This document shows positions 35,348 to 44,079 of a stretch of 60,521 nucleotides of DNA, in pieces. A program made the position numbers and the translations under genes. The stretch comes from an uncultured Clostridia bacterium (lineage in GTDB: Bacteria > Bacillota > Clostridia > TANB77 > CAG-508): positions 1 through 60,521 of the forward strand of contig CANEDP010000007.1 in NCBI GenBank assembly GCA_947426305.1, given 5' to 3'. The notes under the pieces were generated by a model. It worked only from the letters and a program-made list of their open reading frames with translations. It did not search any database and was not told where the DNA came from. Position 1 is the stretch's first letter; each line of letters begins with the position of its first letter.

Positions 35348-36982
35348 ATGAAGAAAATCAAAAATTTAATGACAAGAATGTCAGGGGAAATTAAAGAAGT
35401 GGGAAAAAAGTTTCCGCTAACCATGTTACTTATTGCATTTGTAACGATTTTATATACCATTGCTATTGACCAAGATTTTTCACGTGCTACAGATGAAATG
35501 TTAGAAAAAATCTATTTATTTTGCACCATTTGGGGAATAGGGACATTTTTTACGGAAAACAGGTTCGTTAGTAAGAAAAGCAAAATCATCAGTTATGGGA
35601 TAACTGGCGTAATTAGTTTGATATTTACAAAGATTGACACTTTTTTCGATTTAACCGAAAGCCAAGAAATCATGGTTTTGAGAACTTTGGCAAGTTATGC
35701 GTGTATTTTAGTTTTGTTAAGTATTTACAATGCGATGAAAAATGCGGAATTAAAATTTGAGGAATATTTCTTAAAATTTTTCCGTGATGTATTCAATACA
35801 ACTGCAACTTATATTATTTTGAATATCGGAATTGTAATTATCACTTCCATTTTTGTGCAATTAATTTTGGATGGACATTACGGAAGTGTGCTAGAAAGGT
35901 TATTGACATTACTATTTGGTTTATTTTATGTGCCATCGATGGTGTATGCATTTTCAGGCATTTCGAGCAAAGAAGTCAATTCTTTTATCAAAGGTTTGGT
36001 GTTGTATGTTCTATTGCCACTTACGACGATTGCTATTGGCATTATTTATTTGTATATTGCCAAAATTATCATTTTAAGAGATATGCCTCAAAATACGATT
36101 TATCGAATTTTAGCAGGAATTTTTGTGGCTGGTTTTCCTGTGTGGAATATGGCAAGCAATTATGCACAAGAAAAGAAATTTATTGGAAAAATTGTGAAAG
36201 TTTTGCCGTATTTGTATGCCCCTTTCATTTTGCTAGAAATCTATTCGATTGGTACTAGAATTGGCGAATTTGGCGTAACGCCAATGCGCTATATTTCATG
36301 TATGTTTATTGTGTTTCAAGTTATTTGCTTAGCGCTTACATTTTACAAGAAAAAGGAAAAAATTTCTAGTATTTTTATTTACACATCTGTACTTGTTTTA
36401 ATTGTACTTTTATCGCCTTGGAATTATGAAAATGTATCCAATTGGAGTCAAAAGCAGATTATAGAAAAAAGAATGTCAGAAAATACGGATTTTGAGCAAT
36501 TATCAGAGGAAGATAAAACATATGTGAAAAGTGCTTATCGATATTTAAAATCCGAAGTAAATGGAGAGAAATATATTCCAGATTATTTGACAGAAGAAGA
36601 GAAAAACAAAATAAACGAATATTATAATCAAAATCGCGAAAAGTATGAATATCCAGAGTATGTTTCTGTAGATTGTGAGCTGAATTTAGATATTGAACAA
36701 TACAAAAAAATCAGAATTGTAAAAGGTCGAAATACGGATTCTGACAGGGCTATCGTAAAATTAGAAGAGGAAAAAGACATTGATTTAAGTAAGCAAGTAG
36801 AAGAATTATTCCAGAAAAATCAAGAACATAAGATTGATTTAGAAGAGTATTTTAAAGAAAAAAATATTGTAAAAATTAGTGATTGGGAAGACTTTTATAT
36901 TTCAAGAATTTCCTTTAGTTATTATAAAACAAGTAAGAAATTTAATTATTTGAACGTAGAAGGTTATATTTTGGAAAGATAG
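35348..36982 (+). CDS. DUF4153-type membrane protein
   Basis: A 544-residue protein with about ten helices in the first 360 residues and a soluble C-terminal domain of about 170 residues. The spacing and motifs (LLTLLFGLFYVPSMVYAFSG) suggest DUF4153; the function of that family is not known. It starts 15 bases after recU with GGAGG upstream and is probably co-transcribed. No in-frame CGG was found. Confidence 0.65.
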   Translation: MKKIKNLMTRMSGEIKEVGKKFPLTMLLIAFVTILYTIAIDQDFSRATDEMLEKIYLFCTIWGIGTFFTENRFVSKKSKIISYGITGVISLIFTKIDTFFDLTESQEIMVLRTLASYACILVLLSIYNAMKNAELKFEEYFLKFFRDVFNTTATYIILNIGIVIITSIFVQLILDGHYGSVLERLLTLLFGLFYVPSMVYAFSGISSKEVNSFIKGLVLYVLLPLTTIAIGIIYLYIAKIIILRDMPQNTIYRILAGIFVAGFPVWNMASNYAQEKKFIGKIVKVLPYLYAPFILLEIYSIGTRIGEFGVTPMRYISCMFIVFQVICLALTFYKKKEKISSIFIYTSVLVLIVLLSPWNYENVSNWSQKQIIEKRMSENTDFEQLSEEDKTYVKSAYRYLKSEVNGEKYIPDYLTEEEKNKINEYYNQNREKYEYPEYVSVDCELNLDIEQYKKIRIVKGRNTDSDRAIVKLEEEKDIDLSKQVEELFQKNQEHKIDLEEYFKEKNIVKISDWEDFYISRISFSYYKTSKKFNYLNVEGYILER

Positions 36983-36991
36983 AAAATTAAG

Positions 36992-37031
36992 AAAAGGCTA
37001 CTTTAAAACAAGAGTTTTGAAGTAGCCTTTT
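36992..37031. terminator. Bidirectional terminator between convergent genes
   Basis: AAAAGGCTACTT pairs with AAGTAGCCTTTT around a 16-base loop; T-runs occur on both strands. Confidence 0.88.
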
Positions 37032-37040
37032 AGAGATGTT

Positions 37041-37607
37041 TTAAAAAGGTCCGGGACGGTATTGAAGTGTGATTGAAAAATTGTAATCAGAGCCATGATG
37101 AGAATAGGGCAGAGAAGATTTTGAAATACAGAAAATTTCGTCATCACGGCTTAATTCTTCAAAGTTTTTAATAGGATGCAAAGTGCCGTTGCTAAGTTTT
37201 GTAAAAACATTGTAAAGTTCAAAATTTGGTTCTAAGTCGTAGAATTCATCAAGACAAATGGTACCTTTAAAAGGTTTTGGATTGTATCGAAAGATTCTTA
37301 CAAAATCAAGATTTGGCAATATGGTAGCAATGATGATAGCATTTTTAAATGGATTCATGCGATAACAAGGTTCGCTCCTCATATCAGTCGAATGGATTAT
37401 TGGGCTATCCTCTTGAATGATATTCAACAGATACTTTCCATAAAATGATTTTTGACAAAGTTCATAATAATTGATGGATTCAATTTTTTTCGTTTTGCAT
37501 TTTACATCAGCAAAATTGCGAAAAATACTAGTGATTTCAGCATCAGAAAATGCTATCAAACCATAATTTTGCCGAACAACTTCTAAAACTGTTTTCTTTT
37601 TAAACAT
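37041..37607 (-). CDS. Unrecognised protein, paralogue of the next gene (A)
   Basis: No family is recognised. The 188-residue soluble protein shares an ordered set of blocks with the product of 37777-38358: YYELCQKS.YG, NPFKNAIII, RIFRYNPKPF, LYNVF..L.NG.L, FCISKSSLP and ITLQYRPGP. It has no membrane segment. Start ATG has AAGGAGGG upstream. Codon 12 is CGG (plus 37572-37574), Arg in VVRQNYG; a +1 shift would stop five codons later. Confidence 0.6.
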   Translation of the reverse strand: MFKKKTVLEVVRQNYGLIAFSDAEITSIFRNFADVKCKTKKIESINYYELCQKSFYGKYLLNIIQEDSPIIHSTDMRSEPCYRMNPFKNAIIIATILPNLDFVRIFRYNPKPFKGTICLDEFYDLEPNFELYNVFTKLSNGTLHPIKNFEELSRDDEIFCISKSSLPYSHHGSDYNFSITLQYRPGPF

Positions 37608-37681
37608 AATTTATCCCTCCTTAAAGATAAAAAGTTCAAATTTTGGTTACAAAAGGCTGTATTGCCGAAATAAGTAATAAA

Positions 37682-37710
37682 ATTATAATATATTTTGTGT
37701 AAAAAATCAA
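37682..37710 (-). promoter_or_regulatory. Promoter of unknown gene A
   Basis: On the minus strand TTGATT (37710-37705) and TATAAT (37687-37682) have a 17-base spacer containing TTTACACAAA, one mismatch from the shared element. Confidence 0.6.
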
Positions 37711-37776
37711 GCGTTAATTATGATAATAGAAAAATCTGCTTAAGGCAAAGTGCCAAAAGCAGGTTTTTCTTAAATT

Positions 37777-38358
37777 TCACCTGTGTTTTCGATTTGCCAA
37801 AATGCACTGAGCAGTTGGGCACAGGTAACGCATTACAATATGAAATTCTCTTTCTTTTGAATCGTCTTGCCAAGGACCAGAAAGCGATTTTTTAGAAATC
37901 GCAATCAAGCCGGCATTCCAGAATAGTAACTCTTCCTTGTTTTCAATATCAAGGATACTTCCGTCCATGTTGAAGATATTATAATCATTAAAATGCATGA
38001 ACAGAATGGCAAGATTTTGAAGAAGAATTGTTTCGGAAAACGGCTCTTGATCGTACTCAAAGATTGTAACTTGATGATCGTAACTCCGTGTGTAACCCAA
38101 ACACAAGGCATCCTCAAATGGATCCATAGCATTCAAATCAAAAGTTTTTCCTTTTTGAAAAACGTGGAATTGCCAGCCATGACGTGATTTCTCGTATAAG
38201 TCGTAAAAGGTTACATTCCGCTTGATGGTGGCTGGGAATTTGCAGGTGTAATTTCTGTATTTCTTCAAGAATTCATGGAAATTGTCATCGTTTTTTGCTA
38301 ACTTGTCCCATCCAGTTCCTTCTAAGGTTTCCCATACTGTCTTCCTTAAAAAAATCAT
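37777..38358 (-). CDS. Unrecognised protein, paralogue of the previous gene (B)
   Basis: No family is recognised. The blocks FYDLYEKSRHG, DPFEDALCLG, TIFEYDQEPF, YNIFNMDGSIL, LIAISKKSLSGPW and IVMRYLCP align in order with the neighbour. The length is 193 residues, soluble. A strong AAAGGAGG ribosome site precedes ATG 38358. Codon 47 is CGG (plus 38218-38220), Arg in IKRNVTF; a +1 shift would stop two codons later. The pair looks like an ancient tandem duplication, each copy with its own promoter. Confidence 0.6.
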   Translation of the reverse strand: MIFLRKTVWETLEGTGWDKLAKNDDNFHEFLKKYRNYTCKFPATIKRNVTFYDLYEKSRHGWQFHVFQKGKTFDLNAMDPFEDALCLGYTRSYDHQVTIFEYDQEPFSETILLQNLAILFMHFNDYNIFNMDGSILDIENKEELLFWNAGLIAISKKSLSGPWQDDSKEREFHIVMRYLCPTAQCILANRKHR

Positions 38359-38426
38359 AATAAATCCTCCTTTAATTTACAAAGAGTTAAGCCAAAAAGG
38401 CTAACTAACAATAAATATCCATTATA

Positions 38427-38455
38427 ATTATACCATATTTTACGTAAAAAAGCAA
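38427..38455 (-). promoter_or_regulatory. Promoter of unknown gene B
   Basis: TTGCTT (38455-38450) and TATAAT (38432-38427) are 17 bases apart on the minus strand. The spacer contains TTTACGTAAA, a perfect ten-base palindrome of the shared element. The leader has an AGCC/GGCT hairpin at 38390-38402. Confidence 0.7.
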
Positions 38456-38482
38456 GAAAATTTGCTCAAATTTAAAAAACCA

Positions 38483-38511
38483 TTGACAAACGTAAAATAA
38501 AGTGATATAAG
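38483..38511 (+). promoter_or_regulatory. Promoter of the PBECR-like gene
   Basis: TTGACA (38483-38488) and TATAAG (38506-38511) have a 17-base spacer with a half element (ACGTAAA). It is close to and divergent from the promoter of unknown gene B. Confidence 0.6.
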
Positions 38512-38598
38512 GACTATATTGTAATCTTTTTTAATATCTTTAGCATATCTGCTAGAAATTTTCAAAAGTATAAATTCATAAAAGGGAGATGGTATAGC

Positions 38599-38979
38599 AT
38601 TGAATTAAACAAGACAAATAACCAGCAAATTGGAAAAGTAAGTAAAAAAGTAATTAATATTTTGGGTTTAGATTATCAGGAAGAACAACCGATTTTTATT
38701 GGAAATTCTAATTTTGCTCATATGAAACAACAACATCCAGAAGATTTTAAAAGATATGGCGCAGATATTGAAAATATTATAAAAAATCCTACTTATTTAG
38801 CAAGAAATGAAAAGAAAAAGTCAATAGAATTTATAAAAGAATATAAGATTGACAACGATTTTGTATTAGTTGCCGTAAGGGTAAGTAATCAAAACGTTCA
38901 TTTTGCTAGAACAATGTATGTAATGGCTGATGAAAAAGTAGAAAAATATTTTAAATATAATTATTTTTATAAATTTTAA
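38599..38979 (+). CDS. PBECR-like (barnase/EndoU/colicin-like) small protein
   Basis: The C-terminal ~95 residues (IFIGNSNFAHMKQQHPEDF, ADIENIIKNPTYLARN, FVLVAVRVSNQNVHFARTMY) resemble the phage-associated PBECR nuclease-like domains with a conserved His in the first block. The start is odd. A good ribosome site GGGAG (38584-38588) is followed ten bases later only by ATT 38599 in this frame; TTG 38662 is the next conventional option and would remove 21 residues. It may be a stand-alone effector remnant of a mobile element. Confidence 0.55.
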   Translation: MELNKTNNQQIGKVSKKVINILGLDYQEEQPIFIGNSNFAHMKQQHPEDFKRYGADIENIIKNPTYLARNEKKKSIEFIKEYKIDNDFVLVAVRVSNQNVHFARTMYVMADEKVEKYFKYNYFYKF

Positions 38980-38980
38980 C

Positions 38981-39009
38981 TTGTCAAAACAAGAAAAGTA
39001 TAGTATAAT
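38981..39009 (+). promoter_or_regulatory. Promoter of a short non-coding transcript
   Basis: TTGTCA (38981-38986) and TATAAT (39004-39009) are 17 bases apart, directly before the structured region at 39016-39148. Confidence 0.6.
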
Positions 39010-39015
39010 TATATT

Positions 39016-39148
39016 AGAATATAATAAAAAAGAAAGTTTCTGAGGACGGAACTGGTAGCCGTAGCCCATCGAAAGATGTAGGAGATGTGGGAGTACCACC
39101 CCACCTAAACTTTCTAGCAAAGAAACGGTTCTTCGGAGTCGTTTTTTT
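39016..39148 (+). ncRNA. Candidate structured RNA of unknown class ending in a terminator
   Basis: The transcript begins about seven bases after a good promoter and ends in a UUCG-capped terminator (39123-39148). A closing stem AGAAAGTTT (39031-39039) pairs perfectly with AAACTTTCT (39107-39115). Inside are a CATC-GAAA-GATG tetraloop hairpin (39067-39078), a TGGTA/TACCA pairing and a G-rich segment facing CCCCAC. No open frame of note is present. I do not recognise it as a known riboswitch, 6S, SRP or T-box. It could be a small RNA, or an attenuator for the two-component operon downstream. Confidence 0.55.
39123..39148 (+). terminator. Intrinsic terminator with UUCG tetraloop
   Basis: AACGGTTC-TTCG-GAGTCGTT forms an eight-pair stem with two G-U pairs and is followed by seven T residues. 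Confidence 0.8.
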
Positions 39149-39209
39149 GTTAGCTTAATAAAATCTTAATAATTTCTCTATTTTTTCTTAATAAATTTAT
39201 GGTATAATT

Positions 39210-39268
39210 AAGTTATCCGTTCGAAGACGAAGTCTGAGCTACGGATAACTTAGATAGCAAAGCTATCT
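39210..39268 (+). promoter_or_regulatory. Two strong hairpins in the leader of the response-regulator operon
   Basis: AAGTTATCCGT (39210-39220) pairs perfectly with ACGGATAACTT (39241-39251) and encloses a small AGAC/GTCT hairpin. AGATAGC (39252-39258) then pairs with GCTATCT (39262-39268) around AAA. A -10 TATAAT lies at 39203-39208, so these would form the very 5' end of the transcript. The ribosome site AGGGAGAAAGG follows. Confidence 0.6.
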
Positions 39269-39293
39269 TCATTAAGGAAAAGGGAGAAAGGAA

Positions 39294-39993
39294 ATGTATC
39301 ATATTTTAGTTTGTGATGATGATAAAGAAATTGTCAAGGCAATTGAAATTTATCTAACAAAAGAAGGTTACCAAGTTTTAAAAGCATACGACGGAAAACA
39401 ATGTTTGGAAATTTTAAAAAAACATACTGTTCATTTGATTATTTTAGATATCATGATGCCCATTATCGATGGCATAGAAACATTGAGCAAAATTCGAGAA
39501 GAAAAATCCATACCAGTGATTATGCTATCTGCTAAGTCCGAAGATGAAGACAAAATCAATGGACTCAATCTCGGAGCAGATGATTATGTTACGAAACCAT
39601 TTAATCCACTCGAATTAATTGCACGTGTCAATTCTAGTCTTCGAAGATACACAAAACTAGGAAACATCAATTCTCGGAGAAGAAACCGAAAATATCTATC
39701 AATCTGGCGGACTCGTAATGGATGATACCTTAAAAAAAGTATTAGTAGACGACCAAGAAATCAAACTGACACCAACGGAATACAATATTTTAAAATTTCT
39801 CATTCAAAATAAAGGTCGTGTTTATTCTATTGAGCAAATTTACAAAAACGTTTGGGAAGAAGATGCGTATGGCGCGGAAAATATTATTGCTGTCCATATT
39901 CGTCATATTCGCGAAAAAGTTGAAATCAATCCTAAAGAACCCAAATATCTGAAGGTAATTTGGGGAATCGGCTATAAAATTGAAAAATTATAA
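39294..39993 (+). CDS. OmpR-family response regulator, CGG +1 shift in the linker
   Basis: The receiver domain has DDDKE, the phosphorylated Asp in LDIMMPIIDG and the Lys in TKPFNPLEL. The winged-helix domain runs from TPTEYNILKFL to IWGIGYKIE. The zero frame ends after 143 residues in a basic, non-homologous tail. In frame there is CGG at 39675 (codon 128). Skipping the C reads INSGEETENIYQSGGLVMDD and continues into the DNA-binding domain, giving 232 residues, the family norm. Without the shift a free receiver domain would be made. It shares an operon with a sensor kinase, an amidase and VanZ, recalling VanRS-type systems. Confidence 0.88.
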
Positions 39994-40006
39994 AAGGAGA
40001 AAAAAT

Positions 40007-42147
40007 ATGAAAGAAAGCAAATTATTAAAAACCATCTGTTACATTCTAATTCCTATTCTTGTAGCAGTTATGATTTTATCCTTTATGTCCTATTATGTAC
40101 AAAATTACACAAATGATCATACCAATGAAAAAGAGTATTTTGCAACAGACAGATTTGTAGCAAGATACATGAATATTTTATCACATTTTTCCAATCGCTT
40201 AATTTACCAAAATGAAAATTATCCAACTTGTTATGATGGCGAATTTCAAATTTCATATTTTCCCAATTACGAAAGTTATGAAATTAGAATTCAAGATTGT
40301 TATGTCTTGATTTTATATCAAAATAAAGCCTTCACTAATGTAGAATTGACTGCTGAAACCAATACCATTGCCAAAATTCAGCAATTTATTTCTCAAAATG
40401 AAAATGCCAAAAAAGTCAACATTTTAGCTGGCAATATAGAAGCGGATTCTGATGTGATAACAAACAAAGCAATTAAATATTTTGACGATTTTGAAAATAC
40501 TTATTACAAAATTGAAAAAGAGTATTCCGAAGATCAAACGATTGTTAAAGCAGAAATAGTAGATCTTGAAGAAGTCGAAGAGACTTATGAAACTCCAGTA
40601 TCTGAGAAAACGCGTGAATATTTTACTACACACATTCAAGATTTTAATATTTACAGTTCCTATAAAGAAGAATTGAAAGAATATCCAGGTGATGTATTTT
40701 TGAAAGAATTCTTGAATACTTATGGCGATTTAGGTATTAATATTTATGTTGTGTTGCCAGTAGGTTTGAGTATTTTATTAGTCATTGGATTATATTTAAT
40801 CGTCAGCATTGGTCACACAAAAGGAAAAACAGGAATTGATTTGAACGATTTAGACAAAATTCCCTATGAAATCATTTTATTGATTTTACTAATCGGATTT
40901 GCAATCTTTGGGCTAGGAATTGCCATTCCTAACGAAGTGCTTAACCTAAGTGAAGATATGGAATTATTTGTCAGCATTATGGTAATGTTATACATCGTTT
41001 GCTACATCATTTGTGCTGTTATCTTTGATACAACCGTTAAAAGAATCAAAGCTAAAACTTTGCTAAAAAATACTTGGGGATACAAATGCTGTCGCTGGTT
41101 TTATCATCTTTGCAAAAAGACGATTAGCGGCCTGAAAAATGCATGGAACGAGACGACTTTTTCCAAAGATCTTATGAAAAAATTAGGGATTGTAATTGTG
41201 GGTTATATCATCATTTCGTTTTTCTTGCTAGCAATTTTTCAGGAATTTGGTATTTTTCTAGCGCTGGTTTTAGCTGGTTACATTTTTTACCAAATCGTAA
41301 AAAGAATTAATTGCTATACCAAACTTGAAAATCATTTGAAAGAAATGTATGAAGGCAACAACACAGCTAAATTGAGCCCTACAGAATTTACAAGCGAATT
41401 TCAAGAAACCGTTAAGTATCTGAACGATATTTCCAATGGATTTCAAAATGCCATTCAAGAAGGTATCAAAAGTGAAAGACTGAAGGCAGAATTGATTACG
41501 AATGTTTCGCACGATATCAAAACTCCACTTACGTCAATTATCAATTATGTGGATTTGCTAAAAAAAGAAGAAATTGAAAATGAAAAAGCCAAAGAATATA
41601 TGGAAGTTTTGGATAATAAATCGCAACGCTTAAAAAAATTAACCGAAGATTTGTTAGAAGCCTCAAAAGCTTCGTCTGGTAATGTCAAACTAAATATGGA
41701 AAAAATCAATATTGCGGAATTAATGAAACAGTCAATTGGCGAATTTGAGGATAAATTTCAAGCAAAAAACTTGCAAATTGTGACGAATATTCCAGAAAAA
41801 GAAGTCTACATTCAAGCAGATAATCGTTATATGTATCGCATTATTGAAAATATTTTTAGTAATGTTTCCAAATACAGTATGGAAAATTCGCGCGTGTACA
41901 TCGATGTTTTACCAAAAGATAAAAAAGTACAAATCGCAGTTAAAAATATTTCAAAAGATGTTTTAAATATTTCAGAAGAAGAATTAATGCAACGTTTCGT
42001 GCGAGGCGACAAATCTAGAACAACCGAACGGAAGTGGCCTACGGAATCTCCATTTCCAAAAGTTTAGCAGAATTGCAAAACGGAACCCTATCTCTAAAAA
42101 TTGATGGCGATTTATTTAAAGTAGAACTAATATTCAATGTCTTGTAG
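40007..42147 (+). CDS. Sensor histidine kinase with two CGG +1 shifts in the ATP-lid motif
   Basis: Start ATG 40007 follows AAAAGGAG; an extracytoplasmic sensor domain lies between the first two of about five helices. The HisKA box is VSHDIKTPLTSI and the N-box IIENIFSNVSKYS; the F-box RFVRGDKSR precedes the ATP lid. There the zero frame meets CGG at 42029, and after that shift meets CGG again at 42042. Skipping both C bases gives TEGSGLGISISKSLAELQNGTL, the canonical G2 box and end of the domain, for a total of 712 residues. With no shift the protein ends at 42067 without the lid glycines and could not bind ATP normally; with one shift the end is also wrong. Confidence 0.9.
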
Positions 42148-42204
42148 TGGTATAATCCACCATACCCATCAAGGTTAAAAACGATAACAAAGGAACCCAC
42201 AAAT

Positions 42205-42868
42205 ATGAAAAGAAAAAAACACACCCGTAGAGGCACACAGCACCGTGCCTACCCAATAAAATGGATTATAACAGCAATCATAATAATTGTATCAATTTTA
42301 ATTTACCAACAAGACCAACAACTCATTGTCTGTTTAGATGCTGGGCATGGTGGACACGATGCTCGGCTCAGTTTCTGCCAATGGCAAACGATATGAAAAA
42401 GATGATAATTTAAAAATTGTTTTGCAAGTAAAAAAAGAACTCGAAAAACAAAAAGTCAAAGTCATTCTGACACGAAAAGATGATACTTTTGTAACTTTAC
42501 AAAAACGTTGCCAAATTGCCAATTGGAAAAGAGCCGATTTATTTGTTTCCATTCATCGAAATAGCGCCAAAAGCGGAGATGGTATAGAAATTTGGATTAA
42601 TAATAAAAGTGATGACATTTCGGAAAAATTGGCAAACGATATTTTAAAAGAATTCGAACAAACCAAATTTCAAACTAACCGTGGCGTAAAAACTGGCACA
42701 AGTGATAACAATGGTAACGATTACTTTGTCAATCGTAATACAAAAATGCCGAGTTGCTTAATTGAACTTGGATTTATTAGCAACACAAAAGATAATCAGT
42801 TGCTTGATGAACATTTAGAAGAATATGCCCAAGCTATAGCCAAAGGAATTCTTCAAAATTTAAAATAA
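42205..42868 (+). CDS. N-acetylmuramoyl-L-alanine amidase (CwlD/AmiC type), CGG +1 shift
   Basis: A membrane anchor (about residues 18-35) is followed by a zinc amidase domain (Amidase_3). The first metal motif is LDAGHGGHDAGSV. Within it the zero frame has CGG at 42364 (codon 54); skipping C restores AG-SVSANGKRYEKDD. Later marks are VSIHRNS (second metal His), GDGIEIW and CLIELGFISN with the catalytic Glu. The restored length is 220 residues. Without the shift only 63 residues are made. It hydrolyses the peptide-glycan amide bond of peptidoglycan and is likely controlled by the upstream two-component pair. Confidence 0.88.
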
Positions 42869-42880
42869 AGGAGAATATCA

Positions 42881-43381
42881 ATGAAAAAGAAAAAAATAAC
42901 TTTGTTTCTTGCTAGTTTATATCTCATCATTTTGACATGGATTATTTTATTCAAAATGCAGTTTTCTCTTGAAAATTTGTATACTGTACGTAACATTAAT
43001 TTAGTGCCTTTTGGAGAATCGGTTATCATAAATGGGAAAATTGATTTTGATGAGATTATTGATAATATTATTGTTTTTATTCCAGTTGGTTTATATTTTC
43101 AAATGCTAAAAAGAAATGCCAGAATTGGCAAAAAAATTGGAATAATTGCAGGAATTAGTTTTATATATGAAATTCTGCAATACGTTTTTGCGATAGGCAG
43201 AGCCGATATTACTGATTTAATTGGCAATACATTGGGCGGAATTTTGGGATTGGGAATTTATGAGGTATTTTATCGATTTTGTAAGAATGAAGAAAAAGTC
43301 AATCGAATTTTGAATGGTTTGGCAATGGTTGGAAGTGTTTTTGTGGTGGCATTTTTAATACTTTTGATAGTTATGAATTAA
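42881..43381 (+). CDS. VanZ-like membrane protein
   Basis: A 166-residue protein with four to five helices. NLVPFGE, DNIIVFIPVGLYFQMLK, FIYEILQYVFAIGRADITDLIGNTLGGILG are the family signature. VanZ proteins give low-level teicoplanin resistance in enterococci, but most homologues have unknown roles. It lies 12 bases after the amidase in the regulator operon and has a GGAG site. Confidence 0.88.
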   Translation: MKKKKITLFLASLYLIILTWIILFKMQFSLENLYTVRNINLVPFGESVIINGKIDFDEIIDNIIVFIPVGLYFQMLKRNARIGKKIGIIAGISFIYEILQYVFAIGRADITDLIGNTLGGILGLGIYEVFYRFCKNEEKVNRILNGLAMVGSVFVVAFLILLIVMN

Positions 43382-43384
43382 AGA

Positions 43385-43417
43385 AAAAGGCATATTTTAT
43401 AATTAAATATGCCTTTT
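43385..43417. terminator. Intrinsic terminator after vanZ
   Basis: AAAGGCATATTT pairs with AAATATGCCTTT, flanked by A and T runs. Confidence 0.85.
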
Positions 43418-43437
43418 TGAAATTTTTTGAAAAAATA

Positions 43438-43890
43438 TTGACAAATGTAAATGACTATGATATAAATAAAAAATCTTAAAAATTTTTATCGAAGATTTCC
43501 TGGCAGTTCTGCCAATTATTTTCAAGAAAAATGAAATTAAATAAGAGGATTTATAACTGCTAAAAAAATGGCAAATAAAAATTTTTAAACTTTACTTCTT
43601 AAAGTTTTATTTCTGAAGACGAGTTAAAATGTTCATTTTAACTTTTGTATCAAAGGCCACAATTTTTTTGTCTTATTCAATGATTCAAATGTTGAGAAAT
43701 TAAATAGTTTAGAGCAATATCATAAAAAGAAATGATTTGTACTTAAATGACTAATGACACAACAAAAACAGATAGTAGTTGTGGCACTATCTGTTTTATT
43801 ATGTAAAAAATAATAGAATTATGATAAAAAACTCTTGAAAAACTACAAAAATTATTATAAAATAAATAAAAAATATAAGGAGGAAACAAA
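43438..43890 (+). other. Gene-free stretch with a promoter and a terminator
   Basis: TTGACA (43438-43443) and TATAAA (43461-43466), 17 bases apart, form a promoter with an ATGTAAA half element. A perfect hairpin ACAGATAGT/ACTATCTGT (about 43768-43797) followed by T residues would end a transcript of about 330 bases. Only tiny open frames occur (for example a 24-codon frame near 43629). It may be a decayed gene or an RNA. A GGAGGAAAC ribosome site for rubredoxin lies at 43878. Confidence 0.4.
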
Positions 43891-44028
43891 ATGAAATATA
43901 AATGTACAATTTGTGGTTATATTTATGATGAAGAAAAGGAAGGCGTAAAATTCGAAGATTTACCAGAGGATTGGACTTGTCCATTATGCGGAGTTGGGAA
44001 AGATATGTTTGAAAAAGTAGAAGAATAA
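43891..44028 (+). CDS. Rubredoxin
   Basis: A 45-residue iron protein with the paired motifs CTICGY and CPLCGVG, that is CxxCG twice with normal spacing, and [10 protein letters not shown] between them. AGGAGG precedes the ATG. It donates electrons to the flavodiiron protein encoded next, forming an O2/NO reductase system of anaerobes. Confidence 0.93.
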   Translation: MKYKCTICGYIYDEEKEGVKFEDLPEDWTCPLCGVGKDMFEKVEE

Positions 44029-44032
44029 TAGG

Positions 44033-44057
44033 GGTCGACTCCCACGTCGACCTTTTT
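44033..44057 (+). terminator. Hairpin between rubredoxin and the flavodiiron gene
   Basis: GGTCGAC (44033-44039) and GTCGACC (44046-44052) form a perfect seven-pair stem with T residues after it. It is only about 20 bases before the next start, so it likely attenuates rather than fully separates the two genes. Confidence 0.75.
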
Positions 44058-44079
44058 CTCATGAAAGGAACAAAAAATA

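Noticed and set aside
39031..39115. 5S rRNA, T-box, TPP, FMN, SAM or c-di-GMP riboswitch
   Set aside because: None of the signature sequences of these RNAs is present.
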